Shown: positions 1 to 7,162, counted from the stretch's first letter. The stretch is 14,632 nucleotides of DNA from Pseudomonadota bacterium (GCA_030836925.1 JAUPLK010000011.1:1-14632), one strand, 5' to 3'. Translations and numbers: made by a program. Notes: generated from the sequence alone by a model not told the origin.

Positions 1-1534
1 TCAGACCAACTGCAACCCGAACAGCGCCGGCACGCTGCGCTTCGTCTGCGGCAAGCTCGACGTGAACTCCAGCAGCGTCACGGTGGATCCGCGCAGCGTG
101 GGCCTGTATGCCGAGACCAGTCTGCTCACCGGCCGGGTCGAGTGGGACATCGTCGAGGAGATCACGGCCAGCTATCTGTATGGCCACAACGACCTGGACC
201 AGAATACCTTCGCCCATTCCTCGAACCCGCCGAATCCTGAGCTTGAGGGTTGCGGCCCCACGGCGGGTCTTCCGCCCTGTGCCACGCCTACCGGCATCCT
301 GATGCTCACCGGTCCGACCAACCAGAAGGCCACGTCCCACGAGTTGCGCTTCGATGGCCGGCTGCTCGATGACGCGTTGACCTGGCGCCTCGGTTACTAC
401 CACAGCAATGTCGAGGACAAGTCCTTCGTGAACTCCGTGGAGACACGGCGCTCCCTGATCCAGGATCCGACCGGCCAGATATCGGTTGCCGCCTTTCCGA
501 CGGCCGCGACGCGCTTCAAGGACAAGACCGATGCCTGGTTCGGTGCGCTGGGCTATAACTTTGCCGAGATCTATACCGTCGATGTCGAGGCGCGGTATGC
601 AGCTGAAGAGCGTGCCCAGTTGACCGGCACGCTGCCGCCCCGGACCTTCTATGACTTCACGCCGCGGGTCAGCCTCAAGGCGCAGGTCCTGCCGGAAACC
701 ATGGTGTATGTTTCGGTGGCCGAAGGCTCGAAATCCGGTGGCTTCAATACCCTGACCGCCGACCCCGGTTTCGAAACCTACGATGCGGAAACCAATACGA
801 CCTATGAGCTGGGCGCCAAGCAGACGCTGCTCGACGGCCGGCTGCAGCTGAACTACAACGCCTTCTACATCGACTGGAAAGATCTGCAATTGCCGACCGC
901 CGACCTGATTCCCGCCAATCCCGCCAGTCCGGCTACCGATGCCAACTACATTACCAACGCCAGCGGCGCATCGTCCTGGGGCGTCGAGCTTGAGGCTGTG
1001 GCGCTGATCGATGATCACTGGACGCTGAACTTCGCCGGTTCCTATGCCGAGCCCGAGTTCGACAGCGGCACTCTGGACTTCGGCCTGGGTTCGCAGTGCG
1101 CAAACAGCTCTGCGCCCCCGGTCTGCCCCTTTGTGACCGTGGTTCGGCCGCCCCGGCCGAATGCCTTTGCCTCGCCGATTGGCGGCAATCAGCTTGCACG
1201 GACGCCCACTACCAAGCTGGCTGGCGGGCTTGAGTACCGCAGTGAATACGCCAGTTGGGAATATGCGATCCGCGGCGACCTGAGCTATCAGGACAAGCAA
1301 TATGCCGAGGTCCTGAACCTGGCCTACCTGCCTTCGCGTACGCTGCTGGATCTCAACGTTACCGTGATCATGCCCAACCGGAACTGGTCTCTTTCCCTCT
1401 GGGGTAAAAATGTCACCGACGAGGAGTATGTTTCCAATTCGTACGTCATCGGATTTTCCAACACATATGGCGCAGCGCTGGCGCCGGGTGCGACGTGGGG
1501 CCTGACCGCACGCTACAACTTCGCCGGCAGGTAG
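1..1534 (+). CDS. TonB-dependent outer-membrane receptor, C-terminal part (5' end outside window)
   Basis: The frame is open from base 2 to the TAG at 1532-1534, about 510 codons, so the N-terminal signal peptide, TonB box and most or all of the plug are missing. The visible part has the alternating aromatic and polar strands of a TonB-dependent receptor beta-barrel, with family-typical segments such as VYVSVAEGSKSGGFN, TYELGAKQTLLDGRLQLNYNAFYIDW and, near the end, LWGKNVTDEEYVSN and GLTARYNF. These receptors import scarce substrates across the outer membrane using TonB-ExbBD energy. The last three residues AGR follow the aromatic residue that usually ends the barrel. Three Cys pairs lie in likely surface loops (codons near 11/47, 251/278, 1097/1124). 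The following hydrolase genes suggest an organic ligand rather than only iron, but the ligand is not identifiable. The GTG at 62 is internal, not a start. Confidence 0.9.
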   Translation, partial: QTNCNPNSAGTLRFVCGKLDVNSSSVTVDPRSVGLYAETSLLTGRVEWDIVEEITASYLYGHNDLDQNTFAHSSNPPNPELEGCGPTAGLPPCATPTGILMLTGPTNQKATSHELRFDGRLLDDALTWRLGYYHSNVEDKSFVNSVETRRSLIQDPTGQISVAAFPTAATRFKDKTDAWFGALGYNFAEIYTVDVEARYAAEERAQLTGTLPPRTFYDFTPRVSLKAQVLPETMVYVSVAEGSKSGGFNTLTADPGFETYDAETNTTYELGAKQTLLDGRLQLNYNAFYIDWKDLQLPTADLIPANPASPATDANYITNASGASSWGVELEAVALIDDHWTLNFAGSYAEPEFDSGTLDFGLGSQCANSSAPPVCPFVTVVRPPRPNAFASPIGGNQLARTPTTKLAGGLEYRSEYASWEYAIRGDLSYQDKQYAEVLNLAYLPSRTLLDLNVTVIMPNRNWSLSLWGKNVTDEEYVSNSYVIGFSNTYGAALAPGATWGLTARYNFAGR

Positions 1535-2430
1535 CAGTCGCCGTGCTGGCAGCACTTGCTGCTGCCAGCACGGTTGCTGCGCCGAAGGTCGGGTTCCTGA
1601 CCGCGCCGGACGGTGTGCCTCTGTGCGTCGCCGAGGCGGGCAATCCGCAGGGACCGCCCATCGTCTTCATTCACGGCTATTCGCAGACCTACGCCGTGTT
1701 TGCCCGCCAGTTCGAGTCGGAGCTGGCGCAGGACTACAGGCTGCTGGCCCTCGACATGCGCGGCCACGGCTGTTCCGGCAAGCCCTGGGCCGAGTCGGCC
1801 TATGCGGGATCGCGGCCCTGGGCCGACGACATCGCCACGCTGTTGAAGGCCAAGCAGCTCAGCCGGCCCGTGCTGGTCGGCTGGTCGGCGGGTGGTTACT
1901 GGATCACCGACTACGTTCGCGAGTACGGGACACAGAACCTGGCTGGCCTGGTGTTCACCGGCTCGCACGGTGGACTGATGTCGGCAGAGATCAATCCCGC
2001 GTTGCCCGAAATGAGCAGGGCGATCGGCGCTGCGCTGCGGGCCTACCCCCCGGATATCGCCGAGGCACTTCCCCATGGTGAGCAGTTCGCGTCGCGGATG
2101 TCTGCCCGGCCGCTGCCCGACGACATGCGGCGGATCATGTACGCAGCAACGCTGATGTTGCCGGCCTACGCGCATCGGGCGATGGCGACGCGCACGATGG
2201 ACAATTCCGACTTCATCGCCGGCATGGATTTGCCGATGTTGATGATCCTCGGCGACCAGGATGTCGTCGCGACCCAGGCGCATATGCGTGCCCTGGCAGC
2301 AAAGCTGCCCCAGGCACAATTGTCGGTATACCCGGATACCGGACACGCGGCCTTTGCCGAACAGCCGGTCCGCTTCAATCTTGAACTTGCCGAATTTGCC
2401 CGGCAGGTCCAGGTCGGAGTGTCGCCGTGA
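1495..2430 (+). CDS. Secreted alpha/beta hydrolase (first of two)
   Basis: A 311-residue alpha/beta-hydrolase fold protein of the esterase/peptidase-like superfamily. Visible landmarks are the oxyanion-hole segment VFIHGY (residues 57-62), DMRGHGCSGKP (87-97), the nucleophile elbow GWSAGG with Ser131, an acid in GDQD (Asp254 or Asp256) and His284 in DTGHAAFAEQP. Residues 1-29 look like a signal peptide (RR, hydrophobic stretch, ending TVAA), so it should act in the periplasm. The start is uncertain: GTG at 1495 gives a full signal peptide but overlaps the receptor by 40 bases; GTG at 1543 would give a very short one and lies inside a hairpin. It sits between the receptor and a second hydrolase and probably shares their transcript. 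The substrate is unknown; ester, lactone or amide hydrolysis is inferred from fold only. Confidence 0.85.
   Translation: MGPDRTLQLRRQVAVAVLAALAAASTVAAPKVGFLTAPDGVPLCVAEAGNPQGPPIVFIHGYSQTYAVFARQFESELAQDYRLLALDMRGHGCSGKPWAESAYAGSRPWADDIATLLKAKQLSRPVLVGWSAGGYWITDYVREYGTQNLAGLVFTGSHGGLMSAEINPALPEMSRAIGAALRAYPPDIAEALPHGEQFASRMSARPLPDDMRRIMYAATLMLPAYAHRAMATRTMDNSDFIAGMDLPMLMILGDQDVVATQAHMRALAAKLPQAQLSVYPDTGHAAFAEQPVRFNLELAEFARQVQVGVSP
1541..1573 (+). repeat. 14-bp perfect inverted repeat (hairpin) after the receptor stop
   Basis: Arms 1541-1554 (CCGTGCTGGCAGCA) and 1560-1573 are exactly complementary, with a 5-base loop CTTGC and one further G-U pair at 1540/1574. The stem begins 6 bases after the receptor stop at 1534. 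No T-run follows, so it is not a classical intrinsic terminator. It lies in the signal-peptide codons of the next gene and overlaps that gene's alternative GTG start at 1543. It may protect the receptor mRNA 3' end or reduce translation of the hydrolase. Confidence 0.7.
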
Positions 2431-3425
2431 ATGCCCGGCCACGATTTGGTCTGGCGCGGGTCCTGGCGCTGGCTGGCCTGATCGCGCTCATGGCCACGGT
2501 GGTTGGCAGCTGGGCGCTCGACCGCGGCTGGCTGGAGCTGCCACTGCCAGAACTCGTCAACCGGTACCAGCTGCCTGATTCGCGCTTCGTGGATGTTGAT
2601 GGTGTGCGGGTGCATTACGTGGATCGCGGCAGCGGCCCGCCGGTGGTCCTGCTGCATGCCTCGTTCCTGAGCCTGCGCAGCTGGGATCAGTTGTCTGCAC
2701 AACTGGAAGGGCGATACCGCGTGATTCGCCTGGATCTGTCCGGCGCCGGGTTGACCGGCGATGATCCGAGCCGGCGCTACGGGATCGGGCGCAACATCGA
2801 GCTGGTACGCGGCTTGCTCGCCAGCCTGCAGCTGGATTCCGTGGCCCTGGTGGGCACCTCATCCGGCGGCATCACTGCATTCCGTTATGCGGCGCGCTAT
2901 CCCGAGCAGGTCTCGCGGCTGGTGCTGATCAATTCGGCCGGCATGCCGCGGACCGCAGCGACCAATCCGCTGCGTCCACCCTCATCCCGTCTGGCCGGCT
3001 GGGTGCAGGCGCGCTATCGCTCGCGGGCCTTCTGGGCGGAGTCGCTGGCCGGCAACTTCGTTCCACCGCACCAGCCGTCGGCCGAATTCATCGATATGAC
3101 CTACGACATGAATCGCCGGGCGAACAGTCGCGAAATCAACAGCCTGTTTCTCGCCAACTTCAGTACCGGTGATCCGCAGCAGGTCCTGGCAACGGTAAAG
3201 GCACCGGCGCTGGTGCTCTGGGGTCTGGAGAACCGGACCGTGATGCATCTGGAAGCCGATGTCTTTGCCTACTGGCTCAGCTCGGCACCCGTCGCCCTGC
3301 GAAAATATCCGGGCCTTGGCCACTATGCCTATATCGAGGAACCCGCTGTCATTGCCCGCGATGTGGCTGATTTCCTGGCGGGGAACCTTGACAGCGAACT
3401 CCGGGCGCCGTGTCCTTTCGACTGA
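2427..3425 (+). CDS. Membrane-anchored alpha/beta hydrolase (second of two)
   Basis: A 332-residue alpha/beta hydrolase. The GTG start overlaps the TGA of the previous gene by four bases (GTGA, 2427-2430), indicating translational coupling. Residues about 9-30 form one hydrophobic segment, an uncleaved anchor or signal peptide, so the enzyme probably faces the periplasm. The core has VVLLHASF (73-80), RLDLSGAGLTG (101-111), the nucleophile elbow GTSSGG with Ser145, and His299 in GLGHYAYIEEP. The place where the catalytic Asp normally stands (WGxxD-type) reads WGLENRTV (265-272), with Asn269 at the expected position and Glu268 next to it, so the acid may be Glu268 or supplied elsewhere. The two hydrolases are clearly different in sequence, not a recent duplication. 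Specificity cannot be told. Confidence 0.85.
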   Translation: MNARPRFGLARVLALAGLIALMATVVGSWALDRGWLELPLPELVNRYQLPDSRFVDVDGVRVHYVDRGSGPPVVLLHASFLSLRSWDQLSAQLEGRYRVIRLDLSGAGLTGDDPSRRYGIGRNIELVRGLLASLQLDSVALVGTSSGGITAFRYAARYPEQVSRLVLINSAGMPRTAATNPLRPPSSRLAGWVQARYRSRAFWAESLAGNFVPPHQPSAEFIDMTYDMNRRANSREINSLFLANFSTGDPQQVLATVKAPALVLWGLENRTVMHLEADVFAYWLSSAPVALRKYPGLGHYAYIEEPAVIARDVADFLAGNLDSELRAPCPFD

Positions 3426-3472
3426 ACGAATCGTCCGGGTTTCACGCCCGCCAGTCCCCGCCATGATTTGTC

Positions 3473-3478
3473 TATACT
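3473..3478 (+). promoter_or_regulatory. Candidate -10 box for the cytochrome b561 operon
   Basis: TATACT matches the sigma-70 -10 consensus at 5 of 6 positions and lies 55 bases before the ATG at 3534, in the only sizeable gap on the left + strand (3426-3533). No good -35 hexamer stands at 16-18 bases, so the assignment is tentative. A transcript from here would begin at about 3485, in the hairpin at 3484-3502. Confidence 0.35.
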
Positions 3479-3483
3479 CGCTG

Positions 3484-3502
3484 TAGCGGAAGCTTGCCGC
3501 TA
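3484..3502 (+). repeat. Small hairpin in the cytochrome b561 leader
   Basis: TAGCGG (3484-3489) pairs with CCGCTA (3497-3502) around a 7-base loop AAGCTTG. It would be at the very 5' end of the mRNA if the -10 at 3473-3478 is used, where a stem can stabilise the message. The stem is short, so chance is possible. Confidence 0.35.
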
Positions 3503-3533
3503 TGCTCAGCTTGTCACCGTGGGAGTGGCTGTG

Positions 3534-4076
3534 ATGAAAGATCGCTTTGGATCGCCGACCATCTTCTTGCACTGGTTCATGCTGGCGCTGCTGGCCGCCG
3601 TGTATGCCTGCATCGAGTTGCGCGTACTCTGGCCGAAGGGCAGCGATCCGCGGGATCTCATCAAGACCTGGCACTTCATGCTTGGTCTGTCGGTATTCGC
3701 GCTGGTCTGGATCCGTCTCCTTGCGCGCGTGCGCGGCGGTACGCCGCCGATCGTCCCCAAACCGGCAGCGTGGCAGACCGGAGTCGGCCATGCCATGCAT
3801 GCGGCGCTCTATCTGCTGATGATCTGCATGCCGGTCGCCGGCTGGCTGATCCTCAGCGCGGCCGGCAAGCCCATCCCGTTTTTCGGCCTGGAGCTGCCGC
3901 CGCTCGTCGGCACCGACAAGGCGCTGGCCGAGCAGATCGAGGAGATTCACGCTACGGCCGGGACCATCGGCTACTGGCTGATCGGCCTGCATGCCGCGGC
4001 CTCACTGTTTCACCACTATGTACAACATGACAACACGCTGATGCGCATGTCCCTGTGGCGCCGTTCTGGAGGATGA
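3534..4076 (+). CDS. Cytochrome b561 family membrane protein
   Basis: A 180-residue integral membrane protein of the prokaryotic cytochrome b561 (CybB) family, about the usual length. Four hydrophobic segments lie at about 10-30, 46-65, 86-107 and 143-165. The conserved heme-ligand histidines are in place: His13 (FLHWF), His47 (KTWHFMLG), His139 (EEIHATAG) and His153 (GLHAAASLFHHY), matching the E. coli CybB pattern of His13, 47, 137 and 151. The family binds two hemes b and moves electrons between the quinone pool and a periplasmic acceptor. The ATG at 3534 is chosen over the upstream open frame because GGGAG (3521-3525) is spaced 8 bases before it and the protein then starts MKDRFG like its relatives. 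Its TGA is embedded in the ATGATGATG that starts the next gene, so the two are co-translated. Confidence 0.88.
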   Translation: MKDRFGSPTIFLHWFMLALLAAVYACIELRVLWPKGSDPRDLIKTWHFMLGLSVFALVWIRLLARVRGGTPPIVPKPAAWQTGVGHAMHAALYLLMICMPVAGWLILSAAGKPIPFFGLELPPLVGTDKALAEQIEEIHATAGTIGYWLIGLHAAASLFHHYVQHDNTLMRMSLWRRSGG

Positions 4077-4078
4077 TG

Positions 4079-4849
4079 ATGCACAAGTTCCTGATTGCTG
4101 CGCTGCTCATGACCTGTGGCAGTCTTGCCCACGCCCAGTTCATGCCCGAAAAGCTCACGCCGATCGGCGAGAAGATCGAGGCGGCGGTGAAAGGCGACAT
4201 ACGCACTGCCGAGGAGCGGGCGCGCGATGGTGAGCGCAAGCCGCGCCAGACGCTGGAGTTTTTCGGTCTGCGTGATGACATGCGCGTGCTCGAGCTGATC
4301 CCTTCGGGGGGGTGGTACACGAAAATCCTTGCTCCGGTACTGGCAGACAAGGGCGAGCTACACGTGGCCATCGGGACCGCGCGGGCGATCGAGCCGATGA
4401 TCAAGGACGTGCCGGCGCTTGCGAAGGTCAAGGTTGCGCAGACCGACGCAAAGTTTGCCCCGGCCGCTGGCCAGATGGGCAAGTTCGACCTGGGCGATTT
4501 CTCGCTGGGCGTGAAGGATCTGGACCTCGTGCTGACCTTCCGCAATTACCACAACCTGACACCAGCAGCGCGCGCCAGTCTCAACAAGGCGGTGTTTGCA
4601 GCGCTGAAGTCCGGTGGTACTTATGGTGTGGTTGATCACACGCGCCGGCACAACGAGCCGGAAAGTACCGAGAACTGGCGGCGCATGGATCCCGTGCTGG
4701 TGGTCAAGGAAGTGCAGGCGGCCGGCTTCGTGCTCGAGGATTTTTCGAACCTGCACTACATACCGGATGACGAGTTGCGCTATGAGGTCGGCCGGCGCTC
4801 GGTGACTGGCAATACGGACCGCTTCGCGCTGCGTTTCAAAAAACCCTGA
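4079..4849 (+). CDS. Predicted exported class I SAM-dependent methyltransferase (COG4798-like)
   Basis: A 256-residue protein with a clear signal peptide (MHKFLIAALLMTCGSLAHA, cleavage probably before Gln20). The mature part resembles the predicted methyltransferases of COG4798: RTAEERARDGERKPRQTLEF, then a motif-I-like VLELIPSGGWYTKILAP (70-86), LVLTFRNYHNL (150-160) and GGTYGVVDH (179-187). Class I methyltransferases bind S-adenosylmethionine in the glycine loop, here SGGWY. A cofactor source outside the cytoplasm is not obvious, so either the periplasmic location or the activity needs proof. Three overlapping ATG codons occur (4073, 4076, 4079); 4079 is chosen because GGAGG at 4068-4072 is 6 bases upstream. 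It is coupled to the cytochrome b561 gene. Its stop TGA directly abuts the stop of the convergent gene. Confidence 0.75.
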   Translation: MHKFLIAALLMTCGSLAHAQFMPEKLTPIGEKIEAAVKGDIRTAEERARDGERKPRQTLEFFGLRDDMRVLELIPSGGWYTKILAPVLADKGELHVAIGTARAIEPMIKDVPALAKVKVAQTDAKFAPAAGQMGKFDLGDFSLGVKDLDLVLTFRNYHNLTPAARASLNKAVFAALKSGGTYGVVDHTRRHNEPESTENWRRMDPVLVVKEVQAAGFVLEDFSNLHYIPDDELRYEVGRRSVTGNTDRFALRFKKP

Positions 4850-4866
4850 TCAGCCCGCTGGCTGAT
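4838..4866 (-). terminator. Likely intrinsic terminator of the leftward gene block
   Basis: Read on the - strand, ATCAGCC (4866-4860) pairs with GGCTGAT (4855-4849) around a 4-base loop, and six T follow after five bases (4843-4838). The hairpin covers the stop codon of the beta-propeller gene and the T-run lies within the last Lys codons of the convergent methyltransferase gene. The + direction has no T-run. Confidence 0.5.
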
Positions 4867-5845
4867 ACCGGGCGATGCCGGCCATGCACTTTGCTGCGAC
4901 CATCGTGCGCGCGACGATTTCACCGCTGGCCAGGTCGAGTTTCACGACTTCGCCGCTGAACCAGTTGCCGACATAGCCATATTGCCCGCTGCACGCGTCG
5001 ATGATCGACCAGCCGAAGCCCGGCAGGGTGTAGCTGCGCAGCCAGACGCCGTCCTGCGTCAGGGCATCGATGCGGTTGCCCATGCAGACCATCAGCACGC
5101 CCTCGGGTGTCATCGACAGATCGAAGTGCATCATGGTCCGGTCGCCTTCGGTACCGCTGCGCAGATCCGGCAACTGTCGTCCGTTGACCAGGTCAAACTG
5201 CATCAGTCGCGGTCCGGTCTCGGATACATAGAACAGCCGGCTCTGGTCCGGTGACAGCACCGAGTGCGTGACGCCCATGCTGCCGCTCATGCCACCGTGT
5301 ACTTCCGGTTCCAGCATCTCGACCAGTTCGCCATCAGGCGTGTAGCGCCACAGGTCGCCGTCACCGAGGTGTCGACGATGGCCTGGCAGTGGCCGGTGGC
5401 GCGTGGTCAGCGGCTCCGGCTGGTGCTCGCCGTCGAGCATTTCGGTGAACAGCAGGCTGCCGTCTGCCATGAAGTGCACCTTCGAGAAGGCGCGGTGATC
5501 GAACTGCAGGTTGAGCAACTGCTGGCCATCGGGGCTGACGCGCACCGTGGTCCATGCCCAGGGGTCCTGGGCCCACAGCGTGCCATCCGGCGCAAAGCCG
5601 AGGCCATACACCAGGTGCGTCGTGCCGGTGAGCCACAGCACACCCTTCGCGTTCAGGTCGGCATCAAACTGGATGATCCGTCCCTGTCCGGCGTGATCGT
5701 CCTTCGGATTGTCGAGCAAGGTGGCGCCGACCAGCACATCGCCGGGCGCAAAGGGCTTGAGCGTGGAAGCCGGCCGCGGATCGTGGCGGGCGCGCAGGGC
5801 GGTCGGGTCTACGGGAAAGGTGTGGTCTTCAGGGATAGTCAGCAT
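4850..5845 (-). CDS. Beta-propeller-like protein (SMP-30/NHL type), function unknown
   Basis: A 331-residue protein with repeated propeller-style units: APDGTLWAQD, VSPDGQQLL, MADGSLLFTE, TPDGELVEM, SPDQSRLFYV and TPEGVLMV, each followed by hydrophobic strands. About six units suggest a six-bladed fold like SMP-30/gluconolactonase or NHL proteins, some of which are calcium-dependent lactonases or esterases; others only bind. I could not confirm the SMP-30 metal ligands, so no enzyme activity is claimed. The N-terminus (MLTIPEDHTFPVDP) has no signal peptide, so it is probably cytoplasmic. The ATG follows 15 bases after the upstream gene's stop, with a poor Shine-Dalgarno site, suggesting coupling. 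It is last in the leftward block and its stop touches the convergent gene's stop with no base between. Confidence 0.65.
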   Translation of the reverse strand: MLTIPEDHTFPVDPTALRARHDPRPASTLKPFAPGDVLVGATLLDNPKDDHAGQGRIIQFDADLNAKGVLWLTGTTHLVYGLGFAPDGTLWAQDPWAWTTVRVSPDGQQLLNLQFDHRAFSKVHFMADGSLLFTEMLDGEHQPEPLTTRHRPLPGHRRHLGDGDLWRYTPDGELVEMLEPEVHGGMSGSMGVTHSVLSPDQSRLFYVSETGPRLMQFDLVNGRQLPDLRSGTEGDRTMMHFDLSMTPEGVLMVCMGNRIDALTQDGVWLRSYTLPGFGWSIIDACSGQYGYVGNWFSGEVVKLDLASGEIVARTMVAAKCMAGIARYQPAG

Positions 5846-5860
5846 TGCAGCAAGATCGCT

Positions 5861-6394
5861 CTAGACGGGGCCACTGACCGGTGTCCAGCTGCGAGCGCGT
5901 CGCGCTCGACGCTCTTCAGCTGATTCACCGTTGAATTTTACCGGTTTGCCGGCCGGCAGACGTTTGGGTATCTCATGCAGGCTGTTGACGTTGATCATCG
6001 AGTGGGCGCCGCGCCTGGACAACAGGACGGCAGCGACCAGCGTGCCGCATTCCTTGCAGGTAAGGAAGTCTGCCGTTCGCAAGGCGAAACGGTAGCGGCG
6101 CAGGAACTCGGGATGCACGAAGCGAAACTGCATCTCGCCGGCGGAATCAGCAGTGGTGCAGGCGCCGTGCCCTCGGCAGAAGCTGCACTGGCAGCGCTGT
6201 ATCACCCACTTGTTTACCGGCAGTGCGGTGGCGTAGGTGTATTCGATCGCACCGCAGTGGCAGCTGCCCTCGTAGGCGGTGCGTTGCAAAGGCTTGCTGC
6301 TGCGGGCTTTGGCCGGCCGGCGCACTGGCTTGCGGCCAACCGGTTTGCGGCTGCCCGCTTTGGCTGCCCGCTTGCTGCTCGCTCTGGTTTTCAC
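5861..6394 (-). CDS. GFA/CENP-V-type zinc-binding protein with a basic N-terminal tail
   Basis: A 177-residue protein. The C-terminal two thirds carry the cysteine pattern of the GFA (glutathione-dependent formaldehyde-activating) family: GSCHCGAIEY (Cys45, Cys47), QRCQCSFCRGHGA (Cys68, Cys70, Cys73) and LTCKECGT (Cys113, Cys116), which bind zinc. Family members range from proposed glutathione adduct enzymes to proteins of unknown role. Residues 1-38 are almost only Lys, Arg, Ala, Pro and Ser, with RKPVGRKPVRRPAKARSSKP, similar to histone H1-like tails. The start is set by GGAGG at 6400-6404, five bases before the GTG at 6394-6392; the GTG two codons upstream overlaps that site and is rejected. 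It follows the SPOR lipoprotein by 12 bases. Cytoplasmic; nucleic-acid binding through the tail is an inference. Confidence 0.8.
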   Translation of the reverse strand: MKTRASSKRAAKAGSRKPVGRKPVRRPAKARSSKPLQRTAYEGSCHCGAIEYTYATALPVNKWVIQRCQCSFCRGHGACTTADSAGEMQFRFVHPEFLRRYRFALRTADFLTCKECGTLVAAVLLSRRGAHSMINVNSLHEIPKRLPAGKPVKFNGESAEERRARRARSWTPVSGPV

Positions 6395-6406
6395 GGCCAC
6401 CTCCGC

Positions 6407-7162
6407 TCAGGGTACGAGCATACAGGCCTGACCCTGTTCCTTGAGGGAAGTGCAAGTGCTGCGCGCCTGGGTTTCGCTGATCGGTGCCGAGCGCAGACGG
6501 TAGAGCTGATCCCTGCTGCCGCTGCCGGGAGCGTCCACCGATATGGCTCCGGGCAGCAGCTGGCCGAACCGTGACTCCAGCAGCTGGCGCTGCTGCAAAG
6601 CACGTTCGCGAGTCGAGAAGGCACCAAATTGCATGCGGGTACTGCCCGCACTGGCCGTGGGTATGTTGGCCGGTCGGGCAGTGGGCTTCCTGGCGAGAGT
6701 CGCTGGCGCTTTTGCCGCGATGGGCGGGCTCAGGGCCGCAATGCGCTGACGGGCTTCGTCGGCCTCCGGCGCATCCGGATACTGGAGCAGGAAGTTCTCA
6801 TAGGCTTCGCGGCTTGCTGCCCGTTCGGCTGTCTGCCAGATGAAACGTCGTTCGAGATCCAGCAATTGTTCGAGCGCGGCGTCGGCATTCGGCCCCATCG
6901 GATGTGCCTGCAGATAGGCACGCAGCGCCTCGGCGCTCTGCGCGGCCTGCGCCTTTGCCCAGTCCTGTTGTTCAAGCAGATCGTCGAGGCGCAAGCGGGC
7001 CTGCCCGGCCAGTGCACTGTCCGGGTGCTGCTGGATGAACTCCCGCCAGGCCACCGTGGTGCCGGCCTGTTCGGCGGCGCGGAAATCGTCCTCGGGATTG
7101 CTGCAGGCGCCGAGTGCGGCGGCGATCAACAGCAGGCCGAGGTAACGTGAAAGCGGTTTCAC
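6407..7162 (-). CDS. SPOR-domain lipoprotein with tandem helical repeats
   Basis: A 251-residue predicted lipoprotein. The signal peptide ends in a lipobox LGAC with Cys20, and Ser21 does not signal inner-membrane retention, so the outer membrane is expected. Residues about 25-145 contain three similar helical units (FIQQHPDSALAGQARLRLDDL, YLQAHPMGPNADAALEQL, FLLQYPDAPEADEARQRIAAL), like TPR/YbgF-type repeats. A Pro/Ala/Lys linker follows, then a SPOR-like domain at about 176-251 (RMQFGAFSTRERA... to ACMLVP). SPOR domains bind denuded septal peptidoglycan, so a role at the division site is likely. Start: GTG at 7162-7160 with AGGGGG nine bases upstream; a longer open frame up to 7267 would bury the signal peptide and is rejected. 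It lies 136 bases after hslU. In other gammaproteobacteria the SPOR protein FtsN is a neighbour of hslVU. Confidence 0.8.
   Translation of the reverse strand: MKPLSRYLGLLLIAAALGACSNPEDDFRAAEQAGTTVAWREFIQQHPDSALAGQARLRLDDLLEQQDWAKAQAAQSAEALRAYLQAHPMGPNADAALEQLLDLERRFIWQTAERAASREAYENFLLQYPDAPEADEARQRIAALSPPIAAKAPATLARKPTARPANIPTASAGSTRMQFGAFSTRERALQQRQLLESRFGQLLPGAISVDAPGSGSRDQLYRLRSAPISETQARSTCTSLKEQGQACMLVP

Noticed and set aside
1513..2442. Long open frame (309 codons) on the - strand opposite the first hydrolase
   Set aside because: The translation is Arg/His/Gly-rich with no recognisable domain, and the + strand frame has complete hydrolase motifs. It is a shadow of GC-rich codon use.
3426..3533. 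Intrinsic terminator after the second hydrolase
   Set aside because: Only a 4-bp CGGG/CCCG pairing is present and no T-run follows it.
2982..3992. Long open frame (336 codons) on the - strand across the second hydrolase, the gap and cytochrome b561
   Set aside because: It crosses two well-supported + strand genes and its product resembles no family; low-complexity composition marks it as a shadow.
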